In this document: one piece after another, positions 55,386 to 64,000 of the stretch
Layout of the letters: each line of letters begins with the position of its first letter
How positions within the stretch are numbered: position 1 is the first letter of the stretch
Origin: Clostridiales bacterium
Lineage (GTDB): Bacteria > Bacillota > Clostridia > Oscillospirales > CAG-272
Direction: 5' to 3'
Length of the DNA: 64,000 nt
Assembly (NCBI GenBank): GCA_016288155.1
Contig: JAEEYP010000056.1
Location: 1 to 64,000, forward strand
Notes under the pieces: model-generated
The model's input: only the letters and a program-made list of their open reading frames with translations
What the model was told of the DNA's origin: nothing
The model's database searches: none
Translations under genes and position numbers: made by a program

Positions 55386-55414
55386 TTGAAAACGGAGGGA
55401 AGAGAGCGTATAAT
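55386..55414 (+). promoter_or_regulatory. Promoter of trmL
   Basis: TTGAAA - 17 nt - TATAAT. Confidence 0.75.
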
Positions 55415-55445
55415 AGCATAAGCACCTTTGCAACGGGAGAATACA

Positions 55446-55967
55446 ATGGAAATCGTCCACATCGTCCTCGTAGAACCGCAGATCCCGCAGAACACCGGCA
55501 ATATCGCGCGCACCTGCGCGGCGACGGGCGCCGCGCTCCATCTCATCCGCCCGCTCGGCTTTGAGATCGACAGCGCGAAGCTCCGGCGCGCGGGACTCGA
55601 CTACTGGGACAGCCTGCATATCCGTTTCTACGACGGGATCGGCAATTTCTTCGTCCAGAACCCCGGCGTTTCCTTTTACTGCTTCACGGCGCGCGCGGCG
55701 CGCTCGTACGCCGAGGTCGCCTATCCGCTCCCGACGTATCTCTTCTTCGGCAAGGAGACGACGGGACTCCCGGCGGAGTTTCTTCTGCGCCACGAGGACC
55801 GATGCGTCCGCATCCCCATGCGCGAGGGACAGCGGTGCCTCAATCTCTCCAACGCCGCCGCCGTCGGCGTCTACGAGGTGCTGCGGCAGCACGGCTTCCC
55901 GGAGCAGTGCGGGCACAGCGGCCGTCTGGCGGAGGAGGCGCGGCAAAGCGGGGCTCCGGCGGACTGA
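55446..55967 (+). CDS. trmL: tRNA (cytidine(34)-2'-O)-methyltransferase
   Basis: EPQIPQNTGNIARTCAATGAALHLIRPLGF…LFFGKETTGLPAEFL…RCLNLSNAAAVGVYEVLRQ. Confidence 0.93.
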   Translation: MEIVHIVLVEPQIPQNTGNIARTCAATGAALHLIRPLGFEIDSAKLRRAGLDYWDSLHIRFYDGIGNFFVQNPGVSFYCFTARAARSYAEVAYPLPTYLFFGKETTGLPAEFLLRHEDRCVRIPMREGQRCLNLSNAAAVGVYEVLRQHGFPEQCGHSGRLAEEARQSGAPAD

Positions 55968-56038
55968 CCGCCACATTCCGCCGTCCGTATGCCCGTATCA
56001 TTGTAGCATACTTTTCAGAAAAATGCAACCGCGCAGAA

Positions 56039-56079
56039 GGCGCGCCGCCCTCCGATCCGGAGGACGGCGCGCCTTTTTT
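56039..56079 (+). terminator. Terminator downstream of trmL
   Basis: GGCGCGCCG(c)CCTCC gatc GGAGG(a)CGGCGCGCC TTTTTT. Confidence 0.8.
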
Positions 56080-56082
56080 CGT

Positions 56083-57579
56083 TCAGAGGATGATGCAGAT
56101 GAGCCCGCCGCTCCCCTCGTTGATGACGCGGGAGAGCGTTTCGCCCAGTTTCTGCCGCGCGTCGTCGGGCATGTGCGCGAGCTTGGCGTGCAGTCCGTCG
56201 TTGACGAGATCGTACAGCGAACGCCCGAACAGATTCGATTCCCATATCTGCCGGGGGTCCTCCTCGAAATCGTTGAGCAGATTGTGCACCAGTTCCTCCG
56301 ATTGCTGCTCCGTTCCGACGATCGGACTCAGTTCCGTTTCGATCGTCGCGCGGATCATGTGTACGGACGGCGCGGAGGCGCGCAGCCGCACCCCGTATCC
56401 GCCGGCCTGCCGGACGATCTGCGGCTCTTCGAGCTTCATCGATTCGACGCCCGGCATGACGATGCCGTATCCGCTCTCGTCGAGTTCCCGGATCGCCTCG
56501 GCGTACTTGTCGTACTCCTTCTTGGCGCGGCTCAGTTCCCGCAAGGCGTCGAGCAGTTCCCTCTCCGAGGAGATCTCCACCCCGGTCAGCTCGCCCAGGA
56601 TCCGGTAATAGAGCGCCTGCGGCAGTCCGACGGAAAGCGTCGCCTTCCCCGTCGCCAGATCGATCCGCTCCGGGCGGATCTGCGGCGCCTCCTCCAGCGT
56701 CTCCGCGAGCGCCGCCGTCAGCGCGGCGGCGTATTCCTCCGACGCCTGCCCGACGCGGCGGATCGGACGGGCGGCGCGCATCGCCGCCTCGTCCACGGCG
56801 GCGCGCAGCCAATGTCCGCCCTCGAGCGCGGAGATCCACGATGGCATGACGAGCGCGATCTCGCGGATCGGAAATTCCATGAGCACCATGCGCAAAATGT
56901 GCGCGATATCCTCCTCGTTCAGCTCCATGCAGTTGACGAGCGCGACCGGCGCCCCGTATTCCTTCTCCAGCGCGAGCGCCAGCGTCTCCGAACCCTCGGA
57001 TTCAGGCTGCGCGGAGTTGAGGATCACGGCGAACGGTTTGCCGAGCGCGTTCAGCTCCGCCGCCACGCGGCGTTCCGCCTCGACGTAGCTCTCGCGCGGG
57101 ATATCCCCGAACGTCCCGTCCGAGGTGACGAGCATCCCCACCGTCGCGTGTTCCGTGATGACCTTGCGCGTCCCCGTCTCCGCCGCCTCGTCGAACGGGA
57201 CCGGCTCCTCGGACCACGGCGTATGCACCATCCTCGGCGTGCCGTTTTCCGTATTCCCGATCGCGTCCGGGATCAGATATCCCACGCAGTCGATCATCCG
57301 CACGTTGACGTGCCCGCACTCTCCCACGCGGATCTGCACCGCCTCGTCCGGGATGAATTTCGGTTCCGTCGTCATCACCGTGCGGCCGCCCGCGCTCTGC
57401 GGAAGCTCATCCCGCGCGCGCGTCTTCTCCGCCTCGCTTGCGATATTCGGGAGCACGACGGTCTCCATGAATTTCTTGATAAACGTCGACTTCCCGCAGC
57501 GCACCGGTCCGACCACCCCGATGTATACGTCCCCGCCCGTGCGGTCGGCGATATCCCGATAGATCTCCGTACCTGTCAT
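56083..57579 (-). CDS. spoIVA: Stage IV sporulation protein A
   Basis: IYRDIADRTGGDVYIGVVGPVRCGKSTFIKKFMETVVLPNI; VTSDGTFGDIPRESYVEAEERVVAEL-type block. Confidence 0.96.
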   Translation of the reverse strand: MTGTEIYRDIADRTGGDVYIGVVGPVRCGKSTFIKKFMETVVLPNIASEAEKTRARDELPQSAGGRTVMTTEPKFIPDEAVQIRVGECGHVNVRMIDCVGYLIPDAIGNTENGTPRMVHTPWSEEPVPFDEAAETGTRKVITEHATVGMLVTSDGTFGDIPRESYVEAERRVAAELNALGKPFAVILNSAQPESEGSETLALALEKEYGAPVALVNCMELNEEDIAHILRMVLMEFPIREIALVMPSWISALEGGHWLRAAVDEAAMRAARPIRRVGQASEEYAAALTAALAETLEEAPQIRPERIDLATGKATLSVGLPQALYYRILGELTGVEISSERELLDALRELSRAKKEYDKYAEAIRELDESGYGIVMPGVESMKLEEPQIVRQAGGYGVRLRASAPSVHMIRATIETELSPIVGTEQQSEELVHNLLNDFEEDPRQIWESNLFGRSLYDLVNDGLHAKLAHMPDDARQKLGETLSRVINEGSGGLICIIL

Positions 57580-57674
57580 AGCTTCTCTCCCTCCGCTCTG
57601 TCCTTGGTCTGTACAAGACTATGCGGCGGGACGCGCCATTATGACACGGGAGGAAAATCGGCGGCGCAAAACGA

Positions 57675-57704
57675 AAGCGGAGGCGGTATCTTCCGCCTCC
57701 GCTT
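57675..57704 (-). terminator. Terminator downstream of polC
   Basis: AAGCGGAGGCGG tatctt CCGCCTCCGCTT, T-rich on the minus-strand 3' side. Confidence 0.7.
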
Positions 57705-57723
57705 GCCGGATGGGGACCGATCT

Positions 57724-60700
57724 TCAGAACAGCCGGAGCTGGTTCGTGGCGCTCAGCCCGCGCAGCACGCCGTTGCGTTCGAGGATCTCGATGACGGACT
57801 TCGAGATGCCGGCGTTCCGCTTCAGGTCGTCCACGGAGAAGATCTCCGTTTCGCTGCGGCATTTCACGATGCTGTCTGCCGCCGCGTCTCCGAGCCCCGG
57901 CAGCGACGCGAACGGGAGCCGGATCTTGCCGTCCTCCGGAATGAACTTGTGCGCGTCGGAGCGATTGAGATCGACGGGCAAAAACGAATACCCCCGCTGA
58001 CAGCACTCGTTGACGAGCATGAGCGCGTCCGCGACGCCGACCTCCTTCGCCGAAAGCTCCTTGCGGCGGCGCGTCATGTCCGTCAGCGTTTCCCGCACGT
58101 GCTGTTTGCCCTTCATGACGATCTCCGAATCGAAGCCGTCCGGCGCCGCTGAAAAATACGCGGCGTAGAACACGACGGGATGATAGATCTTGTACCACAT
58201 GAGCCGCAGAGCGTCGATGCCGTACGCGGCGGCGTGCGCCTTCGGGAACATATAGCGGATCTTCTGCAGCGAGTCGATGTACCACTGCGGCACCTCGTGC
58301 TCAAGCATCTCCGACACCATATCGTCCGGGATCTTCGCCCCCTTCTTGTTCTTGCGGACGAATTCCATGATCTTGAACGCGCGGCTCTTCTCGACGCCGT
58401 ATTTGTGGATCAGCGTCATCATGATGTCGTCGCGGCACCCGATCACGTCGGAGATCGTGCAGATGTTGTCCTTGATGAGTTCCTGCGCGTTGCCGAGCCA
58501 GCAGCCCGTCCCGTGCGTCAGCCCTTCGATCTGCAGTATGTCCGTGAAATTCTTCGGCTGCGCGTCCATGAGGACGCCGCGGATGAAGCGCGTGCCGAGC
58601 TCCGGCAGTCCGAGCGTCGAGGTCTGGCTGTCGATCTGCTCCGGCGCGACGCCGATCGGCTCCGTCGAGGTCAGCCCGCGGTAGATCATCGGGTCCGACA
58701 GCGGCACGTCGAGGATGCTCGTCCCCGAATACTCCTCGAGCCGTTTGTATTTGGTCGGGATATCGTGACCGAGGATATCCAGTTTCAGGATCGTGTCGTG
58801 GAGATATTTGAACTCGAAATGCGTCGTGACGACGTCGGAATTCGGGTCGTCCGCCGGATGCTGCACCGGCGTGAAATCGTATACGTCGTATTCCCGCGGG
58901 ATGACGATGATCCCGCCGGGGTGCTGACCGGTCGTCCGTTTCGTGCCGAGGCAGCCGGAGATGAGCCGCTCCATCTCGGCGCGGTTGACGGAAACGCCCT
59001 TCTCCTCCAGGAAATGCGCCGCGAAGCCGTACGCCGTCTTGTCCGCGAGCGTGCCGATCGTCCCCGCCTTGAACGCCTTCCCCTCGCCGAAGAGGACCTC
59101 CGTGAACTTGTGGGCGTCCGCCTGCACGTCGCCGGAGAAATTCAAATCGATATCCGGCGTCTTGTCCCCGTAGAAGCCGAGGAAGGTCTCGAACGGGATG
59201 TCGTGACCGTCCCGCGCCATCGGCGTGCCGCATTCCGGACAGTCCTTCGGCGGCAGATCGAAGCCGGAGCCGACGGAGCCGTCCTCGATGAATTCGCAGT
59301 GGCGGCACTTCGGGCAGCGGTAATGCGGCGGCAGCGGATTCACGCGGGTGATGCCCGCCATCGTGGCGGCGAACGACGACCCGACGGAACCGCGGGAGCC
59401 GACCTGGTATCCCTTCTCCTCGCTGTTTTCGACCAGCTTGCGCGCGATGATGTACATGATGGCGAAGCCGTTCTTGATGATCGAATCGAGCTCGCGCTCC
59501 AGCCGCGCCGAGACCTGTTCCGGCAGCGGATCGCCGTACAGATCCCGCGCGAGCTCCCAGCACTTCGTCGTCAGTTCTTCCTCCGCGCCGTCGATGTGCG
59601 GCGGGTAATTGCCCTTCGGGATCGGGCGGACCTCCTCGATCATCGCGGCGATGCGGCGGGGATTCTCGATCACGACCTCGCGCGCCGTCTCCGGATCGAG
59701 ATAATCGAATTCCGCCAGCATCTCTTCCGTCGTACGGTAATAGAGCTCGGTGACCCGGTCCGCGTCCGCGAACTTCATGCCGGAGAGGATGATCCGGCGG
59801 TAGATCTCGTCCTCCGGCTCGATGTAATGCGCGTCGCACGTGGCGACGACCGGCTTGCCGAGCTTATGTCCGAGCGCGATGATCCGCCGGTTCAGCTCGC
59901 GCAGCGCCTCGTCGTCGGCGACGGCGCCCTGCGCCACGAGAAAACGGTTGTTGGAGATCGGCTGGATCTCCAGATAGTCGTAAAAATCGGCGATCGCCTC
60001 AAGCTCCGCTTCCGTCTTTCCCTCGCGCATCGCCGTAAACAGCTCGCCCGCCTCGCAGGCGGAGCCGACGATCAGCCCCTCGCGCAGCTCGCTCAGCCGC
60101 GTCTTCGGGATGCGCGGATGCTTGCGGTAGTAATTCAGGTACGACTCCGACACGAGGCGGTACAGGTTTTTCAGGCCGGTCTGATTCTTGACGAGGATGA
60201 TCTGGTGGTACGTCTTCAGCTGGAGCGGATCGCAGCGGCTGCTCATGGCGCCGTTCATTTCTTCAATCGTGTATACGCCCTCGTCGGCGAGCTTGTCGAT
60301 CATCTTATAATAGATCGCGGCGAGCATCGCGGCGTCGTCCGACGCGCGGTGATGGTTGAAATCTCCGAGACGGAAGTATTCCGCGAGAGAATCGAGCCGA
60401 TGCCGCTTCAGTTCCGGGTTCACGTAGCGGGACATGGCGACGGTATCGAGGTACGTATTCGTGAACGGGAGACCGAGTTCCTCGGCGGCACGGCGGATGA
60501 AACCGACGTCGAAGGAGGCGTTGTGCGCGATGAGCATCCGGTCGCCGATAAACTCGAGGAACCGCGGCAGGACGGCGGCGATGTCGGGCGCGTCCGCGAC
60601 CGTCTCGTCGGAGATGCCGGTGAGCTTCGTGATCTCCTCCGGGATCGGTACGCCCGGATTCACGAGGGAATTGAAGGTTTCGAGAACTTCGCCGGCGCGC

Positions 60701-62127
60701 ACGCGGACGGCGCCGATCTCCGTGATGCGGCAGGTGAGAGCGGAAAGACCGGTCGTTTCGATATCGAACACGACGACCTCGTCCTTGAAATCCGCGCCGC
60801 TGCCGCCGAATACCGCCCGCGCCGTGTCGTCCACGAAATACGCCTCGATCCCGTAGATGACCTTCATGCCGAGCTTTTCCGCCTTGAGCATGGCGGACGG
60901 GAAAGCCTGGAGATTCCCGTGATCCGTGATGGCGACCGCCTCGTGCCCCCAGCGGTGCGCCGTTTCCACGACGTCCTCCGGCTTGCTGATGGCGTCCATC
61001 GCGGACTGGCAGGTGTGAAGATGGAGCTCGACGCGCTTCTCCGGCGCGTTGTCCTCGCGCTTCACCTCGCGGATCTTCAAAGCGTCGCTGTACTGCATGT
61101 ACAATTCGCCGTCGAATTTGTCCGTTTTGATGCTTCCGCGCACGGCGACGGCGGAGCCGATCTTGAAGATGCCCATGAGCTCGTCCTGCGCGTCTTCGGT
61201 GACGAGCGTCTTCAGATAGATCGACGTATCGCGGTCCGTGATGCCGATACTGACGCCCAGCTTGTCGCTGTTCTTCAGTTCTCTCGTGGTCACGGCGAAC
61301 ACGACGCCGCACAAGACGGCGGACCGCATCCCCGCGCGGACCGCGCGCAGCGGCGTCGGATCCGCGACGGCGAACTCCGCCCCGGCGAGAAGCTCCGGCG
61401 AGGAGACGTCGAAGGTCGTACGGCCGAGCCGGACGATCCCGTCGCCGAGGACGATCGGCTCCTCCGACGCTTCGAACAGCGACACGACGCGCGGCAGATG
61501 CTTCTGTTCCGGTTCCGCCGCCGCGTCGTCCGGCGCGTTCTCCGCCGCGCGGGCGGGGATGTGCGCCGACTCGCTCTGGAGCCACGCCGTCCGCGCCGCC
61601 TCGTAGTCGCTGTACCGCTCGGCGGAATCCTCCGCCGGGAGGATGCGGAAACGGTACTCGACGGAAAACTCATGGCGGACGATGGCGGAAAAGAGTTCCG
61701 CCGTCCGCGCCAGATCGAGCAGATCGATCCCGCCCTGCAGAAACGGGATCCGCAGCGTGATCTCGTTCCCTTCCGCCGTCATCGTGTAGGAATCAAAAAA
61801 GCCGTTGATGACGGTGCCGACGCGCTTCGCCTCGCGGATCACCTCGTCCATATAGGACTCCGGATCGTACAGCTCGGACGGATAGCTCGGAAAGAGGCGG
61901 ATGGAATTCTGTCCGTAAAACTCCGTCAAAGCGTTCTCCGTCTCGTAAAGAACCGTCTTCGGGATCAGCCGGTCCGCGTGGAAGGAGACCTCGACCCGCT
62001 TGTCTTCCTGCGCGGCGCGTACGGTGAGATCCTTCGCGCACGCAAATAAATCCCGCTGCGCCGCCGAAGCGGGCGTGAAGCGGGAAAAATAGTCGCCGAG
62101 CGATCTTCTCCTGTTCTCCGATGCCAT
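57724..62127 (-). CDS. polC: DNA polymerase III alpha subunit, Gram-positive PolC type
   Basis: 1467 aa; OB-fold + PHP (RVELHLHTCQSAMDAIS) + DnaQ-like exonuclease (VVFDIETTGLS) + polymerase (YQVGSRGSVGSSFAA). Confidence 0.97.
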   Translation of the reverse strand: MASENRRRSLGDYFSRFTPASAAQRDLFACAKDLTVRAAQEDKRVEVSFHADRLIPKTVLYETENALTEFYGQNSIRLFPSYPSELYDPESYMDEVIREAKRVGTVINGFFDSYTMTAEGNEITLRIPFLQGGIDLLDLARTAELFSAIVRHEFSVEYRFRILPAEDSAERYSDYEAARTAWLQSESAHIPARAAENAPDDAAAEPEQKHLPRVVSLFEASEEPIVLGDGIVRLGRTTFDVSSPELLAGAEFAVADPTPLRAVRAGMRSAVLCGVVFAVTTRELKNSDKLGVSIGITDRDTSIYLKTLVTEDAQDELMGIFKIGSAVAVRGSIKTDKFDGELYMQYSDALKIREVKREDNAPEKRVELHLHTCQSAMDAISKPEDVVETAHRWGHEAVAITDHGNLQAFPSAMLKAEKLGMKVIYGIEAYFVDDTARAVFGGSGADFKDEVVVFDIETTGLSALTCRITEIGAVRVRAGEVLETFNSLVNPGVPIPEEITKLTGISDETVADAPDIAAVLPRFLEFIGDRMLIAHNASFDVGFIRRAAEELGLPFTNTYLDTVAMSRYVNPELKRHRLDSLAEYFRLGDFNHHRASDDAAMLAAIYYKMIDKLADEGVYTIEEMNGAMSSRCDPLQLKTYHQIILVKNQTGLKNLYRLVSESYLNYYRKHPRIPKTRLSELREGLIVGSACEAGELFTAMREGKTEAELEAIADFYDYLEIQPISNNRFLVAQGAVADDEALRELNRRIIALGHKLGKPVVATCDAHYIEPEDEIYRRIILSGMKFADADRVTELYYRTTEEMLAEFDYLDPETAREVVIENPRRIAAMIEEVRPIPKGNYPPHIDGAEEELTTKCWELARDLYGDPLPEQVSARLERELDSIIKNGFAIMYIIARKLVENSEEKGYQVGSRGSVGSSFAATMAGITRVNPLPPHYRCPKCRHCEFIEDGSVGSGFDLPPKDCPECGTPMARDGHDIPFETFLGFYGDKTPDIDLNFSGDVQADAHKFTEVLFGEGKAFKAGTIGTLADKTAYGFAAHFLEEKGVSVNRAEMERLISGCLGTKRTTGQHPGGIIVIPREYDVYDFTPVQHPADDPNSDVVTTHFEFKYLHDTILKLDILGHDIPTKYKRLEEYSGTSILDVPLSDPMIYRGLTSTEPIGVAPEQIDSQTSTLGLPELGTRFIRGVLMDAQPKNFTDILQIEGLTHGTGCWLGNAQELIKDNICTISDVIGCRDDIMMTLIHKYGVEKSRAFKIMEFVRKNKKGAKIPDDMVSEMLEHEVPQWYIDSLQKIRYMFPKAHAAAYGIDALRLMWYKIYHPVVFYAAYFSAAPDGFDSEIVMKGKQHVRETLTDMTRRRKELSAKEVGVADALMLVNECCQRGYSFLPVDLNRSDAHKFIPEDGKIRLPFASLPGLGDAAADSIVKCRSETEIFSVDDLKRNAGISKSVIEILERNGVLRGLSATNQLRLF

Positions 62128-62133
62128 GGTCGG

Positions 62134-63219
62134 TCACTCCGCCTTCTCCCCGATCGCCGCGCGCACCTCCGCGAGCAATCGGTCGATGATCTCGTCTTCC
62201 TTTATGCCGCACACCGTCTCCCCCGCCCGGAAGAAGACGGCGGAACCGTTGCCGCCCGCGATGCCGAAATCGGCGTCGCGCGCCTCGCCCGGACCGTTGA
62301 CGGCGCAGCCCATCACGGCGACCTTGATATGCTTCCCCTTCGTGTCGATGCCGGCGCACGCCTCCTTGAAGCGTGCCGCCGTACCGATCAGATCGATCTT
62401 CGTCCGTCCGCAGGTCGGACAGGACACGATCTCGATCCCGCCGCGCGGATCCATGCCGAGCATGCGCAGTATCTCCCGCCCGGCGCGGATCTCTTCGACC
62501 GGATCCGCCGTCATGGACACGCGCAGCGTGTCGCCGATCCCGTCGGCGAGGAGCGCGCCGATCCCGATCGCGTTCTTGATGAGTCCGGAGTATCCGTCGC
62601 CCGCCTCCGTGACGCCGATATGGAGCGGATAGGAGCACGCGGCGGCGGCAAGGCGGTACGCCTCGATCGTGTCCGTCACGGACGAGGTCTTCAGCGACAG
62701 AACGATATCGTGAAAGGCGCATCTCTCAAGAAGTTCCGCCTGTCCGAGCGCCGACTCGACGAGCGCCTCGGGCGTCGGAGCGCCGTACTTTTCACGGAGC
62801 GCGGCGGAAAGCGAGCCGCCGTTCACGCCGATGCGCAATGGGACCCCCGCAGCCAGGGCGGCTTCTGCCACCTCGCGCACCTTCCACGCGGCGCCGATAT
62901 TGCCCGGATTGATCCGGATCTTCGAGGCGCCCGCTCGGATGGCCGCCAAAGCGATGCGGTAGTCGAAATGGATATCCGCCACGAGCGGGACGGTGACGCC
63001 GCCGCGGCGCAGATAGGGGAATACGTCCGCCGCCGCCTCGTCCGGCACGGCGAGACGCACGATATCCGCTCCCGCGTCGACGAGGCGGCGCGTCTGCTCC
63101 AGGATCCCGTCAAAATCCGCGGCGGGGCGGTTCGTCATCGACTGTACGGTGACCGGCGCGCCGCCGCCGATCCGAAGATCGCCGAGGCGCACGGCGCCGC
63201 TCTTTCTTCTCTCTGTCAT
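62134..63219 (-). CDS. ispG: 4-hydroxy-3-methylbut-2-enyl diphosphate synthase
   Basis: GGGAPVTVQSMTNRPAADFDGILEQTRRLVDAGADIVRLAVPD; SCPTCGRTKIDL; MGCAVNGPGEARDADFGIAGG. Confidence 0.97.
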   Translation of the reverse strand: MTERRKSGAVRLGDLRIGGGAPVTVQSMTNRPAADFDGILEQTRRLVDAGADIVRLAVPDEAAADVFPYLRRGGVTVPLVADIHFDYRIALAAIRAGASKIRINPGNIGAAWKVREVAEAALAAGVPLRIGVNGGSLSAALREKYGAPTPEALVESALGQAELLERCAFHDIVLSLKTSSVTDTIEAYRLAAAACSYPLHIGVTEAGDGYSGLIKNAIGIGALLADGIGDTLRVSMTADPVEEIRAGREILRMLGMDPRGGIEIVSCPTCGRTKIDLIGTAARFKEACAGIDTKGKHIKVAVMGCAVNGPGEARDADFGIAGGNGSAVFFRAGETVCGIKEDEIIDRLLAEVRAAIGEKAE

Positions 63220-63228
63220 AGCCGCCCC

Positions 63229-64000
63229 TTATTTCAGCAAGGACCAGACGTCCTTGACCGTGATGATCGCCATAAAGGCGAGCAGCAAGATCAGCCCGGC
63301 AAAATGGATCGCACCCTCCACTTTGGCGGGGACGGGCTTGCGGCGTACCGCCTCGATCAGAAGGAACAGGATCCTTCCGCCGTCCAGCGCCGGGAGCGGA
63401 AGCAGATTCACGATCCCCAGATTCATGCTGATGACGACCGCTAAATAAATGAGATCGTCGGCGCCGTTCGACGCCGCCTCCGTCATCGCCTGCACGGCGC
63501 CGACGGGACCGGAGACCGCCTCGATCCCGTACCGTCCGCGGACGAGATCGTACAGGGATTCCCAGATCATCTTGATCGTGGAGGTGGAACGGTAAAACGC
63601 GTGCCGCAGCACGCTCACCGGCGTTTTCTCCTCCGAATAGACGTAGAAGTCGACGTCTCCGAACAGAACGCCGCTCTCCGTCGCGGTGGGGAAGACGACG
63701 TCCTCAAGGACGATCCGTTCCCCGTCGCGTTCCACGACGAGATCGATCGGGGCGATGCCCTTGTGCATCACCTCATACATCAGTTCGTTCGCCGTGTGGA
63801 CGGCGCTGCCGCCGACCGACACGATGCGGTCGCCCGGTCGGAGTCCGTACGCGCCGGAGGTATTGGAATCCGTCAGCTTATACACGACCGTGGAACCGAG
63901 CAGCGGGGACGCCGCCACGAGGATGCTCATCACGAGGATCCCCGCGACGAGATTGACCGCGGCGCCTGCCGCCGTGACGATCAGCCGCTGCCAGACCGGC
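63229..64000 (-). CDS. rseP: RIP/site-2-type metalloprotease RseP-like, 5' end beyond the window
   Basis: PDZ region (GAYGLRPGDRIVSVGGSAVHTANEL) and NLLPLPALDGGRILFLLIEAVRRKP; frame open to 64000. Confidence 0.9.
   Translation of the reverse strand, partial: PVWQRLIVTAAGAAVNLVAGILVMSILVAASPLLGSTVVYKLTDSNTSGAYGLRPGDRIVSVGGSAVHTANELMYEVMHKGIAPIDLVVERDGERIVLEDVVFPTATESGVLFGDVDFYVYSEEKTPVSVLRHAFYRSTSTIKMIWESLYDLVRGRYGIEAVSGPVGAVQAMTEAASNGADDLIYLAVVISMNLGIVNLLPLPALDGGRILFLLIEAVRRKPVPAKVEGAIHFAGLILLLAFMAIITVKDVWSLLK

Noticed and set aside
58180-62049. 1289-aa plus-strand ORF opposite polC, and other long antisense ORFs (e.g. 13186-15465, 2176-3966, 35930-39340, 28556-30988)
   Set aside because: Mirror frames of GC-rich coding genes; Arg/Asp/His-rich text without recognisable motifs, and the opposite strand encodes clear families.

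Overview
High-GC Firmicutes-like (Clostridia-type, sporulation-capable: spoIVA, PolC-type polymerase) chromosomal window, with most genes on the minus strand. Contents, left to right: (1) a carbohydrate locus (GH38-like, GH116-like, two Gfo/Idh/MocA oxidoreductases flanking a ThuA-like gene, a solute-binding lipoprotein, a glycerate kinase, a DeoR regulator); (2) the standout region, ~13.25-25.7 kb, which reads as one minus-strand transcription unit. It encodes a mini HlyD-like membrane protein, a C39-peptidase ABC exporter, a second NHLM-type ABC exporter, three Nif11/GG-type leader precursors with equal 57-aa leaders and unrelated cores, a SPASM radical SAM protein with a PqqD/RRE-like N-terminus, a STAS protein, a MATE transporter fused to a degenerate HATPase domain, a GNAT with a Cys cluster, and a sensor-SpoIIE phosphatase-HATPase. 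One precursor core is an octapeptide tandem repeat, (K/L)GIG(D/E)NST; (3) a divergent type I dehydroquinase-like gene, two ECF sigma/membrane-protein pairs, GH172, PutP, CotH, AraC, an uncharacterised GH-like gene, an arabinose/fucose-isomerase-like gene, hslO, LRR and SLH surface proteins; (4) tRNA-Arg(CCT), an orphan SBP_bac_5 lipoprotein and a conserved core (secA, trmL, spoIVA, polC, ispG, rseP). No CRISPR array, rRNA, transposase or integrase was seen. All family assignments come from reading motifs; no database search was run.
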